Shown here in pieces: positions 27,086 to 36,463 of a stretch of DNA of 64,000 nt. The position numbers and the translations under genes are program-made. This DNA is from SZUA-36 sp963753105. Its GTDB lineage: Bacteria; Pseudomonadota; Gammaproteobacteria; Xanthomonadales; SZUA-36. The notes under the pieces are model-generated. The model was not told the origin of the DNA, made no database searches, and saw only the letters and a program-made list of their open reading frames with translations. The stretch spans positions 310,001 to 374,000 of the forward strand of contig CAVWBD010000002.1 in NCBI GenBank assembly GCA_963753105.1. The letters are read 5' to 3'. Within the stretch, counting starts at the first letter, position 1. Every line of letters starts with the position of its first letter.

Positions 27086-27118
27086 AAAAAAAGCTGGGCA
27101 CCCGGTAAGGTGCCCAAC
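27086..27118 (-). terminator. Rho-independent terminator after the Ig-like secreted protein gene
   Basis: On the minus strand a 10-base stem GTTGGGCACC, loop TTACCGG-type, then GGTGCCCAGC and a run of seven T. It lies 24 bases after the stop of the gene starting at 28305, in the correct direction. Confidence 0.88.
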
Positions 27119-27141
27119 TTCTCAACTCATGACCTACAAGG

Positions 27142-28305
27142 CTAGTAGTTCTTGGTTTGCACAGTCGCGCGACACGAAATCGCGTCACATGAGGTCGTCC
27201 CAGGATCTATACCGTCGGTGAACGTAATGTTGAGATAATATGTCGTATTATCCAGCAGGGGGCAGGTCCGGAAGTCGCTGATCGTTGACCAGGACAATTC
27301 ACCACCGAGACCCCACACTCGACTGCATATCGGCTCAACCTCGAAATCACCCGGGCATTCGGAGATCGTACCTAATATCACCACCGGTGACAGGGTATTC
27401 TCGATCATCTTGATTCTACCGAAGGATTGTATATCGGCTGTCTCGAAACGAATCGCCCGGTAATTGCTTCTCGGGAGCGTTGTGTCCTGGTTTTTATACG
27501 TAGGCCCAGGAAACGCCGTTCCCCAGAAAGACTGCCATTCGACGATATTGCCCGCCAACGCCGGCTCACTGCATTCACCGACAGATGTCACGGAAACAGT
27601 TGTATTTTGCGTGACGGGGTCACCAATATCACCCTCGCATGTCAGGCTGAACGTGTAAGTATCACGCGTAGCAAGCGTAATTTCTACGCTGCTGCTGGGT
27701 AAGCCGATGCTGGCAGCACGCCATTCAGCTGTACCCAGGGATGGTGTGCAGGAAGTGGCATTCTCTGTAACCCAACTCAAAATGGTGCTTTCACCCTCTA
27801 CGATGGATATCGGGCTGGCAGAGAAACTGGTAATCGCCACAGCGTTAGCCAGGTTGACCGTCAGCGGAACATTCCTGACCGCCGGGTCGCCCACGGCACC
27901 TGTACAGGTCAGCGTAAACGTGTAATCACCCACGTCTGACGTGGTGACCTGCTGGCTGCCATCAACCGCGACATCGCCCCCCCAGCCACCGACACCACCG
28001 GTCGCCGTGCAGGCGTCAGTATTTTCGGTCGTCCAGTTCAGCGTTGCAATTTCACCCTGCTCAATCGTTCCGGGGGTGATGCTAAAGCTGGTTATGACCG
28101 CCTCGTCACCCACGACTGTCGGAGCAACAGTGTAAGGCACATTTGTGCTGATACTCACCACGTTCGTGTTTTTTAGTATGGTGATTGAACCGATGTGTTC
28201 AGTGGGTATTGTTTGGTTGTCTATGACAACGGTAACCTGTGCACTGGCCGTGCTGCATAACAGGGCAAGCACGCAGGTAATCACTAATCCTTTAAATTGC
28301 CGCAT
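27142..28305 (-). CDS. Secreted protein with two Ig-like/PKD-type repeats, function unknown
   Basis: I do not recognise a named family. The 387-residue protein has a Sec signal (MRQFKGLVITCVLALLCSTASA, cleavage after ASA). Two tandem repeats follow at about 70-155 and 156-245. Both contain ITSFS, GE-x-(A/S)-T-L-x-W-x-TEN-x-x-(A/S)-C, a YTF(T/S)LTC strand, GDP, and a V-strand, as in Ig-like or PKD modules of bacterial surface proteins. The cysteine-bearing C-terminal domain (about 250-387, eight cysteines or more) looks separate. It has its own terminator and is probably exported. Confidence 0.6.
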   Translation of the reverse strand: MRQFKGLVITCVLALLCSTASAQVTVVIDNQTIPTEHIGSITILKNTNVVSISTNVPYTVAPTVVGDEAVITSFSITPGTIEQGEIATLNWTTENTDACTATGGVGGWGGDVAVDGSQQVTTSDVGDYTFTLTCTGAVGDPAVRNVPLTVNLANAVAITSFSASPISIVEGESTILSWVTENATSCTPSLGTAEWRAASIGLPSSSVEITLATRDTYTFSLTCEGDIGDPVTQNTTVSVTSVGECSEPALAGNIVEWQSFWGTAFPGPTYKNQDTTLPRSNYRAIRFETADIQSFGRIKMIENTLSPVVILGTISECPGDFEVEPICSRVWGLGGELSWSTISDFRTCPLLDNTTYYLNITFTDGIDPGTTSCDAISCRATVQTKNY

Positions 28306-28445
28306 TTTTCCTCTCGCTTTAAACTCTGCCCATGTGTTTGGACGCTATCCATTTTATAGGCAATTGCATTTCATTACACTGGTAATACTAACGGTTTTAT
28401 TACACAGGTAACATTAACAAATAATTAATTTTTCCGTTCTTCACA

Positions 28446-28476
28446 ATGAAAGAGAGGGCCGAAATTCGACCCTCTC
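28446..28476 (-). terminator. Probable terminator after the surface protein gene
   Basis: On the minus strand GAGAGGGTC and GGCCCTCTC form a stem around AATTTC and are followed by a short T-rich tail (TTTC). It lies about 40 bases after the stop of the gene that ends at 28515. The T run is weak, so it might also be a stabilising 3' hairpin. Confidence 0.55.
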
Positions 28477-28514
28477 CCCCAAACTTAGAGTAACTGTCCT
28501 AAACCGGACTGCTA

Positions 28515-30207
28515 CTAGTCGATACTGCCTTGGCGTAAATCACCCAAACGGGTGTATTTATGCTGGAAGATGCCGCCATAGTTGGCCAGCACGTCAGCAC
28601 CGTCACCCAGGTAGGCGTTAGCAAACTGCTGAACCGCGAAACCGGTTACAGGCAGACCGCCAAGATCACCCAGTGGTTCACGTTCCAGGCACTCAACGCC
28701 TTCCCATACACCACTGCCTTCTTCAGTTTCCTCACATTCCAAAACGCCGTCGCCGTCATAGTCATATGTGTAATCATACATGTCGAGACGCGCCCAACCG
28801 AACTCGGAAGTAAACAAGTCGGTGGCGTTGTTGATCGTGTGCAGGTTATCTGAACCCAGGATGCCACCACCCATCGCGCCAAACGCGATTACGCTGGTTT
28901 CATAGCACAGCTCGAACGGGATGATGGGATCATCAGGATCAGGATCGCCAACTGGAGGTTCAGGCGAAACGACCGGTCCATCCGGATTGGCTGGATCAGG
29001 GTCTGTCTCACCAGGACCTTGCTCATTACGATCCCAGATGGTGTTCAGACGTACTACTTCGCACGACTCGTCGCGATGCAGAGTCTCCGGATCATCACCA
29101 TTCCACGTGCTGGTGAACGGATATACCGGATCAGGCGAACCACTGTTTGGCTGGTATACGTAGAAATGCTTGGTCGGGAATGTCATGACCCATTCGGTCG
29201 CACCAGCAACTGCCGTTTCCGTGGTGTATTCGTTCATCACTGAATCATGCATGAATACATAAGAAACTGCGTCAACAGAACGGTCAATTGCGTCATCGAA
29301 GAATGACCATGATTCAGTACGCACCGTCCACGAACACGTAACCAGTATAGATGTTACCGCTGTTCAGGTTGGGTTCGGTGTTGCCCGGTTCTTCGTGCAT
29401 CTCAGTGTAGGAGAAACCATCAACGGCTTTCGCATCGTAGCTGTACATCGTGCCAGCTTGTACGTTAACGATGGCCGCGCCACCAAACAGACCACCCGAA
29501 GGTGGATCCATGTCATAGCTCGGGTTATTCAACCAATACCCCTGGTTGTCATCTTCCACGGAATCGTCGAAGTCGGTCCAGGCAGCGATCAGCTGCTCAC
29601 AACCACCAATGGGCTGTGGGTCGGCGCCATCAGAAGTCGGCAGCACGCCGCCGTCCACATGAGTAATCGCCGTTGCTGAATCCATCATTTCGTCCGTCAG
29701 AACACCCATCTCGATGATTTCGAAATGACCTTCGGTTGCACGGCTGATGTCACCCAGAGTTGAGAGGTCCCCATCCTTGACTGCATCTCCATCGTAATCT
29801 TCTTCGTCGGTCATCGCGTAACGGAGGAAATCCTGAACGCCGCCGAAATCACCATAGATATACGGGACGGTACAGGAATTGTCAGCAGTCTTCAGACGCG
29901 GGGTGCCGTCTAACTTCTTCTTGAGGTTAGCGGTCCATACGTCATATGGAGACATATACAGGTTAAAGTCAAGAACCTCACGAGAGTTCTTGCCTTCCAG
30001 GAAACGAACCTTAACGGCTTTCGCGTCTTCAGAGGTATTAACCACTGAAAGCAACGTGGTGTTACCAGCGTTGACCGTATAGTAAGGATAAATCAATACC
30101 TGGCCGAGGCCATCGGGATTGATGTTGACTGCTTGAGCCGAACCTACGATTCCGGCGACTCCCGCCAGTCCTGCAAGTACTGCTGCAGTTAGATTTTTTC
30201 TGTTCAT
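28515..30207 (-). CDS. Large exported protein of unknown function (one frameshift near 29324)
   Basis: The ATG at 30207 is preceded by AGGAG. The protein starts MNRKNLTAAVLAGLAGVAG with a signal ending SAQA. After it comes NINPDGLGQVLIYPYYTV and SVVNTSEDAKAVKVRFLEG, a pattern I recall from unnamed exported proteins of gammaproteobacteria. A shift near 29324 splits it; removing one base joins YTGYVFVDV to RTESWSFFDDAIDRSV, for 563 residues. The middle contains a D/P-rich linker (ETDPDPANPDGPVVSPEPP). The mature protein is acidic with few cysteines. It has no sorting signal or anchor that I can see. Confidence 0.65.
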
Positions 30208-30392
30208 TACAACACTCCTATTGTGTACACAGGGCTTATACATCGTTTAAAACACGTGTGCTCCGACCGCCTAACCGGTGGCCAAAACACACAGTTAACG
30301 CACAATTGCACGGCTAGCTTACGCTAAATCCGGCATCATGGCAACAAATGAGGCGCCATTATTTTGCCGTTGCCGGCGTAATTCGAAACGGC

Positions 30393-30827
30393 CTATCGCG
30401 ACGGTACGAAGTACCAAACACCGTCAACCAGGACCCAGGATTCCTCGACCACTTGTGAATCTTCAAAAGACCTGATTCCCGGCAAGGCACCATGAATAAC
30501 ATAATCCAGGGAAATCGTTACCTTGCATGTAGTTTCTTCACACGATTCTTCAATGTATTGCGCGCCCGTCCACCTGACTTTCTGCAACAGGACCGAGCGC
30601 TGGTACTGCAGTGAATTGATACTGGAACGGGTCGCGGGCGAAAGGTATTCATAGGCCGCCTGCAAGTCCCCGCCCAGGAGTGCTTCCCAGCGTGCCGTTG
30701 CCCTTTGTTCGATGCTGTCAATTTTTGTGTCCACAGCGGTTGTCGCACAAGCGGACAACAACATCAGACTGCAGGCCAATCCGGCAAGCATTAAGTCATT
30801 TCTGATAAAACCATGTTTCATTTTCAA
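30393..30827 (-). CDS. Small lipoprotein at the end of the type II secretion operon
   Basis: 144 residues with a lipoprotein signal and lipobox LSAC (in LMLLSACATTAVDT). The mature part contains ATARWEALLGGDLQAAYEYLSPATR and a C-terminal VVEESWVLVDGVWYFVPSR, the overall look of NTF2-like/SnoaL-like small domains. Its start overlaps the gspD stop by 4 bases, so it is made together with the secretin. A role as a secretin partner is suggested only by position. Confidence 0.62.
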   Translation of the reverse strand: MKMKHGFIRNDLMLAGLACSLMLLSACATTAVDTKIDSIEQRATARWEALLGGDLQAAYEYLSPATRSSINSLQYQRSVLLQKVRWTGAQYIEESCEETTCKVTISLDYVIHGALPGIRSFEDSQVVEESWVLVDGVWYFVPSR

Positions 30828-32971
30828 TCGTTCTCACCTTGCAAGGTTGCATGATCAATCGGGGGCACTTTCCTGAACTCTTCCCGGATATCGTCGCTGA
30901 CCGCTTTGAGGTCTGCATTATTTTCTATAACCGTCGGTGTGATCATCACGATGGTCTCACTGCGGAAAGTCGAGGTCGTCGTGCTGCCAAAAAGACGACC
31001 GAGCCACGGAATGCGATTCAGATAAGGTACACCGGTACGGCCCTTGTCTGATTGTTCCGTAATCAACCCGCCCAGGAATATGGTTTCACCGGATTTCACG
31101 GCCACCTGGCTCGTCACCGACTTATTGCTGATCGGCGGGTTACCACTGGTAGAAACATCCGGGTCACGCGCACCCGGCCGGCTGACCTCCTGTGAAATGT
31201 CCATGTACACCAGTCCGCCGGGGTTAATCCTGGGTGTCACCGTCAGGGTCACACCGGTGGAGACATACTGTGCACTGCTTATGACATTGGAATTTCCCGT
31301 GGAAATGCTCGATGACTGCACCGGCACCTGTTCACCAACAGTAATCGTGGCCGTTGCATTGTTACGCACGAGCAATGAAGGTGACGCCAACGAGCGAATA
31401 TCCGTCACACTGTCGAGGGCTGTAATGGTTGCCTGGACAAATGCAGCCCCGGCACTGACCGGATTGGAAATGGTGGTGAAGAAATTGGTAGAACCGCCAA
31501 ACTCCATCGTATCAATGTAACGTCCGTACGGATTACCTGCGTTATCGGGGATCAGGTCCGGGTTATTTGTCAAAAACCAGTTCACACCAAAATCCAGTTG
31601 TTCGTTCAATGTAACATCCAGCACCTGTGATTCGATCAGGACCTGCAAGGGTTCCTGGTCGATACGCTCGATGGCCGCCTGGATGGAAGAATACTGGGCC
31701 TGCGTGGCCTGGATCAGCAGCGAGTTGGTTTCAAGCACGGAGGTGATGCGAATTTCACCCTCGTCGGTCTGCATGATGTTACCGGTGCCGCGATCTCCCT
31801 GCACACCCCTTGTGTTGGCGGACTGGCGGTTGGAGTTGAAATTGCCGAGCGAACTCTGCTGTGCTTCCTGCAGGCCAGGTGCGAGCGTACCGCGACTGCT
31901 TTGCTGCCGGTTGCTGCTTGTTGCCTGGCCGCCAAACAGTGTTGACAGGTAGTTCGCCAATACCTGGGCCTCGAGATTCTTCACACGGTAGACATACAAC
32001 TGCGTCCCGGAGCCCGTGGCTCCGCGGTCCAGTGTCTCGATCCACACGCGGGCTTTCTCAAGGTAGGCCTCCTGCGGTGTGATCACCATGATGGATGCAA
32101 GGCGCTCCAACGGCACGAAACGGAACATGCCGGCCAGCGGGGAATCGGCATCCGTACCAAAAATGGTGCTCAATTCACTGGTGATGGATTCCACATCGAC
32201 CGTATGTAACGGATAAATACCGACCGACATACCGGCCAGCCAGTCCACGTCAAAGATATCAACGGTCTGCTGGTAGTTACGCAGTTCCTCCTGGGTGCCG
32301 GCCAGGAATAACATACTGCGGCCCGGATCAACCCGAACGATGGCGCCCTCACGCACATAGGGTTCGAGAATCGTGACCATCTCGGCCGCACCGATATAGG
32401 CCAATGGCACCACCCGCACTTCATAACCCATCGCCAGGGCCTGATCGCTCAATACGGGCACCAGGTGGCCGCGTACGGCCTCTGACACGGGCAGGATGTG
32501 ATAACGGCCTTCGGTATAAACCATCGCCGCGCCGTTCCAGCGCAATAACAACTCGAGGATCGGCATTAACTGGTCCCGGGACACGGGCTTGGATGTTGAA
32601 AAGGTAACCTGTCCGCTCACCCCCGGACCAATGACAAATGTCTCCTGGAGCACTTCACCCAGGATCGTGTGTACTACCGACTGCAAGGACTCACCTTCAA
32701 AATTCAATACGATTTCGCCGTCTTCAGAAACCGCGCTGAATTTGCGTTTTGCCTTATCTTCGTTGATGAAAGTACCACTGCCTTTGCGTATCTCGACATC
32801 TTCGACACCACCGGCTTCAGACTCGTTAATCGTTGTGGCGTAAATGGGATCCATGTTCACAGCTTCAGCATCTTTCACCAATCGCTGATGAGACTCTTCC
32901 CGGGCGACAGGAGCAGTGGAACAGCTGTTAATCAGCAACAGGATAAGCAAAGCGCGCATTAAAGATTTCAT
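30824..32971 (-). CDS. gspD: GspD, type II secretion secretin
   Basis: Outer-membrane channel of the T2SS. The 715-residue protein has a signal with a cysteine at a lipobox-like site (LLINSCST), so it may be lipidated. The N0 domain is at about 85-165 (VLNFEGESLQSVVHTILG), N1-N3 at about 165-430 with an S/Q-rich insertion (SNRQQSSRGTLAPG), and the secretin domain from about 440, with VPVQSSSISTGNSN, VGVTLTVTP-type strand, and RTGVPYLNRIPWLGRLFG. Position after the GspC-like gene fits a core complex. Confidence 0.95.
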   Translation of the reverse strand: MKSLMRALLILLLINSCSTAPVAREESHQRLVKDAEAVNMDPIYATTINESEAGGVEDVEIRKGSGTFINEDKAKRKFSAVSEDGEIVLNFEGESLQSVVHTILGEVLQETFVIGPGVSGQVTFSTSKPVSRDQLMPILELLLRWNGAAMVYTEGRYHILPVSEAVRGHLVPVLSDQALAMGYEVRVVPLAYIGAAEMVTILEPYVREGAIVRVDPGRSMLFLAGTQEELRNYQQTVDIFDVDWLAGMSVGIYPLHTVDVESITSELSTIFGTDADSPLAGMFRFVPLERLASIMVITPQEAYLEKARVWIETLDRGATGSGTQLYVYRVKNLEAQVLANYLSTLFGGQATSSNRQQSSRGTLAPGLQEAQQSSLGNFNSNRQSANTRGVQGDRGTGNIMQTDEGEIRITSVLETNSLLIQATQAQYSSIQAAIERIDQEPLQVLIESQVLDVTLNEQLDFGVNWFLTNNPDLIPDNAGNPYGRYIDTMEFGGSTNFFTTISNPVSAGAAFVQATITALDSVTDIRSLASPSLLVRNNATATITVGEQVPVQSSSISTGNSNVISSAQYVSTGVTLTVTPRINPGGLVYMDISQEVSRPGARDPDVSTSGNPPISNKSVTSQVAVKSGETIFLGGLITEQSDKGRTGVPYLNRIPWLGRLFGSTTTSTFRSETIVMITPTVIENNADLKAVSDDIREEFRKVPPIDHATLQGEND

Positions 32972-32998
32972 CCGTTGATGCTCCTGAAGTTTTGTACT

Positions 32999-33853
32999 CT
33001 AACCATCTTTATCGTCATTACTGTCTTTATCCTTACGATTCTTATTTATCATGTCACTTATCGCGTTCTGGTAGGCCGAGCGATTGTTTGGTGTTGCCTG
33101 CGCCCCCGCCCTCTCCTGATCTGAGTTCTGTGACTGGGTCGCCCTCGCCTCCTGTTCGAGACGCAATTCTTCTCGCCTTTCCGCGATGCGTTGCCGGATC
33201 TGTTCGGCCCTGCTCAGTGGCTGTCCGTCTTCACCAACCGGTGAGGCGTCCTGCCCAGCCGCATCCTGTGCAATCGCGGGCGGCTTTGCGGGAACCGCCG
33301 CGACCGGCTTGGGTGGTTCCTTGATGGCCGTATCATGGATCTGCAACTCCAGGCTCAGCTGTTGCCCATCGTTTGATCTCAATACTACAGTTCTGGGTTT
33401 GACTTCTCCGACCATCCAACCCACATACTCACCGACCAGCGCCTGTCCCTCGTGGGCCATCACGTTATCCTGGTCTGACCCGGAGGGTGTCAGCGTGGCA
33501 ATTTTCATTTCCGGCGTAATGATGACGCCGGTCAACTTCACATCCGGCGCACCCGTCACGGTTATTTCCGTTTCGACATCGTCTCCGCCAACATCATCTG
33601 CAGCGATGATCTCCGGCAGGCGGTTTTCATTGAACAACGGTTTCTGGTTGATGACTTGCAGCTCGTTCATGCTGACTATTTCACGGGCAACCAGGACCGC
33701 TTCGGAGCCTGCGTCTTCACCTTCTTCGAGACCAGCAGAATCAACCGACACCGGCAAGGACCAAACCACCATCATAATGACGACCAGAAACAGCAATGCA
33801 CCGCAGACATAAACCAGGATCCTGCCAAGCAGATTATCTTGCAGCCAGTTCAT
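32999..33853 (-). CDS. GspC-like inner-membrane protein without PDZ domain
   Basis: Bitopic protein of 284 residues: membrane segment at about 12-32 (LVYVCGALLFLVVIMMVVW), a periplasmic region, then an HR-type domain at about 95-175 (VKLTGVIITPEMKIATL, VGEYVGWMVGEVKPRTVVL), which in GspC binds the secretin N0 domain. In place of a PDZ domain the C-terminal third is charged and coiled (AEQIRQRIAERREELRLEQEA) and ends in a K/D-rich tail. It lies directly before gspD. GspN is an alternative name but the HR pattern favours GspC. Confidence 0.75.
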   Translation of the reverse strand: MNWLQDNLLGRILVYVCGALLFLVVIMMVVWSLPVSVDSAGLEEGEDAGSEAVLVAREIVSMNELQVINQKPLFNENRLPEIIAADDVGGDDVETEITVTGAPDVKLTGVIITPEMKIATLTPSGSDQDNVMAHEGQALVGEYVGWMVGEVKPRTVVLRSNDGQQLSLELQIHDTAIKEPPKPVAAVPAKPPAIAQDAAGQDASPVGEDGQPLSRAEQIRQRIAERREELRLEQEARATQSQNSDQERAGAQATPNNRSAYQNAISDMINKNRKDKDSNDDKDG

Positions 33854-34428
33854 TTCAGGTACCCCGAAACATTGAAGCGTATATCCAGCTCACCTTGCGG
33901 CGTGGCACCTCTTACCCTGCGTGCCCGGGGCTTGATGATATTCACGTCATCCACCAGCATCAGGGGCATACCGGTTTCCATCCCGTAGAGAACTTTCAGA
34001 AAATCTTCAGCATCACAACGCATGCGCACATTGACCGTCACCTTCTGGAAACGTTCCTGCACCCTCGAGGGTATGGGTTGCCGGCTGACGATTACACAGG
34101 AATCATCCGCCTGTGAACGCACCAGGTCCCCGATGCTGCTACTCATGGCCGCCGCTGCTTCATCAAAAGTTGGTTGCACGAAAAACAGGGCAGTATCACT
34201 TTCGGAACTGCGTATCTTGCCGAGCCGTTCCTGTAATACCTCGCGTTGGCCAGCCACCATCTGGTAGCGGCCCAACTGCTCCCGCAGATCGCCGATTTCT
34301 TCGGCGTATTCCTTGTGCCGCAATACAAACCAGTGGAAAAACAACAAATATACCAGTAATACCGCGATAACCAGCAGCATCAGGGCCGTTGCTTTCGAGT
34401 TTCGCTGATCAGGAATTACCTGGATCAT
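33850..34428 (-). CDS. gspM: GspM-like type II secretion protein
   Basis: 192 residues with an N-terminal membrane helix (about 14-34, LMLLVIAVLLVYLLFFHWF), a heptad-type segment (EEIGDLREQLGRYQMV) and a C-terminal ferredoxin-like domain with VTVNVRMRCDAEDFLKVLYGMETGMPLMLVDDVNI. This is the GspM/PilO-type arrangement, and the gene overlaps gspL by 4 bases as usual. In T2SS it holds GspL in the inner-membrane platform. Confidence 0.85.
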   Translation of the reverse strand: MIQVIPDQRNSKATALMLLVIAVLLVYLLFFHWFVLRHKEYAEEIGDLREQLGRYQMVAGQREVLQERLGKIRSSESDTALFFVQPTFDEAAAAMSSSIGDLVRSQADDSCVIVSRQPIPSRVQERFQKVTVNVRMRCDAEDFLKVLYGMETGMPLMLVDDVNIIKPRARRVRGATPQGELDIRFNVSGYLK

Positions 34429-35543
34429 TCCGCCTCCCCGTTCTTATTGGTGGCGTTCAGATCGAAAATCTCCTTGCGGCTGCGGCTGTCCATTCTTGTC
34501 GGCCCCCGGAACGAGGCATTTTCAAAATAGGGAGACGCGTTGACCAACTCGATCAGGCTCTGTGCATTGTCCGATTTACCCTGCATCTGCGTTGTCTCTG
34601 CATGCATCGACAAACGGTCCAGGAAGGTATCCTGGGGCAATATACGGGTCAGCTCCGCCAGAACTTCGGACTTGTAATGGTTATAAACCTTACGGCCCTG
34701 CAGAAAACCTGCCGCCTCGCTGGCGTCCTCAATCTGTTTGCGTATCTGCTGCACGGCCAGCGCTTCGGAACGTACACTGTCGATCGCTTCGTTAATTTCA
34801 TCGACCTGGTGCTGGCGCAACCACAGCGATTGCGCCATGACAAACACCAACAGCAGCACCGTGGCTGCGGCGAGCATCCAGTTTGTGCGCACCCGCTGGT
34901 TTACGACGTGGTAACGCAGTTCTTCGGGTAACAGGTTGATATGCAGCGGGCCTTCGGTTGTTGCAACATCAACCCCGGTCGGCGCCAGGCCCAGCTTTTG
35001 CAATAACTCGAGTTGATCTTCCACCGGCCCGCGTGGTGTAACGTAGAGTTCGAAGTGAAGTTGGCCCGCCTCCCGGTCACGGCTCACGACACGCCAGTTA
35101 TAAAATACCTGGTCTGCGGTGAACGGCGTATGCTTGTCCATTTCATAGGCAAGCGCCTGGCGCAGGTTGACTTCGGCAGCCAGCGGCATCACCACCTGCG
35201 TCTTCAGGATCACATCCTCGGGTAGCAGCACGTCCCGGCCAACTTCTGTAAGTTCGTGTTGTTGCAGCAACTCCCTGACCCGCTGCTGTAACAGCTGGAT
35301 ATCCTGCTCGGTGGAAAGGGAATCCAGCGACTGGATTGTTGCGCCCCCTTCGATACTTAAAAGCAGTTCCCCATGATCAACCTGGACCAATAAGCGGCGT
35401 TGCGCAAACTGTCTGCGCTCACGGAACTGTTCCGGCATCACGTCGCTCAGTTCATCCCCCCACCAACGGAAAAACTGGCCGACCTGGCCGTGCCTGAACT
35501 GCCAGCGGATTTTTCTGATTGTATTGTCGAGTGCGTTAGCCAT
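34425..35543 (-). CDS. gspL: GspL-like type II secretion protein
   Basis: 372 residues. The cytoplasmic part (1-215) has the actin-like/PilM-type features seen in GspL (LLVQVDHGELLLSIEG, VMPLAAEVNLRQALAYEMDKHTPF, VYYNWR-type strand). One membrane helix is at about 225-245 (NWMLAAATVLLLVFVMAQSL), followed by a PilN-like periplasmic domain. GspL links the ATPase GspE to the membrane. The gene sits between gspK and gspM in canonical order. Confidence 0.88.
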   Translation of the reverse strand: MANALDNTIRKIRWQFRHGQVGQFFRWWGDELSDVMPEQFRERRQFAQRRLLVQVDHGELLLSIEGGATIQSLDSLSTEQDIQLLQQRVRELLQQHELTEVGRDVLLPEDVILKTQVVMPLAAEVNLRQALAYEMDKHTPFTADQVFYNWRVVSRDREAGQLHFELYVTPRGPVEDQLELLQKLGLAPTGVDVATTEGPLHINLLPEELRYHVVNQRVRTNWMLAAATVLLLVFVMAQSLWLRQHQVDEINEAIDSVRSEALAVQQIRKQIEDASEAAGFLQGRKVYNHYKSEVLAELTRILPQDTFLDRLSMHAETTQMQGKSDNAQSLIELVNASPYFENASFRGPTRMDSRSRKEIFDLNATNKNGEAE

Positions 35544-35560
35544 CTAATTCTGTATTGACC

Positions 35561-36463
35561 CTAGTATTGAAACCCTTCACGCCAACGTAAAACCTGGAAA
35601 GGAACACCTCTGTCGTTTGCTCCGAGCCGGATTGTTGTTTGCAGTTGTTCCCAAACGCCATTGGGCATCGTCGCCCTGGCTTCGATACTATACGTGACGC
35701 CCCTGCCTTGTTCCATGACAACAAGCCCGTTTGGCAGTTCAACGCCCAACTCATCACCAGGTTGAAGAGCATTTCTTTGCTGTACAAAATCCACCGCCTC
35801 CTCATGGGTGATATCCGGCAACGCCAGCAGTGCTTCGACCGGTGCAAAAGCAGGGTCAGGTTGCCCCGCACGGGAGAAAACGGTGATGCCCGGTTCCAGT
35901 TTGCGGTAAAAGTCGTAACCCATCCCAATCACCTGCAACAACTCTTCGGTCATAATGAACGGCCGGTTGGCGGGTCCGACCTCCAGCCCTGCAGCATAGT
36001 AGGCGTCTTCCTCGGCACCATTAACACGCTCGAGATCGTCGCCGTCCCGCCAGTCCATTACGGCAGCAGCCAGTAACTCGGCTTCATCGAATGCCATGCC
36101 ATGTCCGACGAACAGGTTTGCCAATGTCAATTCATCGGTGGCATTGATATCCAGTTTGCCACGCTCATCCGTGGCCCGGATCTCCACCAGCACCCCGTCG
36201 ATTTCCTGTTGATACACCCGGCCATCGGCCAGCATCCGGTATTCGTCATCGGGATCACGCAATGCCAGCACTGCCAGGTTGATCGCCGCCTCCGCGCTCA
36301 AGCGTGCTTGTGTCGCCGACAGCAGGGCATTGGCTTCCAGCCTGTCCATGCGGGACATCAAGGCAAACGAGCCGGTAATGATGGTCAATAACAACAACAC
36401 CCACAGGACCAGCACGAGCGCAATACCCTGCTGTTTTGAAACCACTGCAAAACCAGGCCTCAT
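35561..36463 (-). CDS. gspK: GspK, minor pseudopilin
   Basis: Large minor pseudopilin at the tip of the T2SS pseudopilus. The 300-residue protein has a short leader and the prepilin site QQG-IALVLVLWVLLLLTII, lacking Phe at +1 and Glu at +5 as usual for GspK. The globular domain contains ATDERGKLDINATDELTLANLF and AAAVMDWRDGDD-x-x-R-V-N-G-A-E, the family signatures. The start overlaps the gspJ stop by 4 bases. Confidence 0.94.
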   Translation of the reverse strand: MRPGFAVVSKQQGIALVLVLWVLLLLTIITGSFALMSRMDRLEANALLSATQARLSAEAAINLAVLALRDPDDEYRMLADGRVYQQEIDGVLVEIRATDERGKLDINATDELTLANLFVGHGMAFDEAELLAAAVMDWRDGDDLERVNGAEEDAYYAAGLEVGPANRPFIMTEELLQVIGMGYDFYRKLEPGITVFSRAGQPDPAFAPVEALLALPDITHEEAVDFVQQRNALQPGDELGVELPNGLVVMEQGRGVTYSIEARATMPNGVWEQLQTTIRLGANDRGVPFQVLRWREGFQY

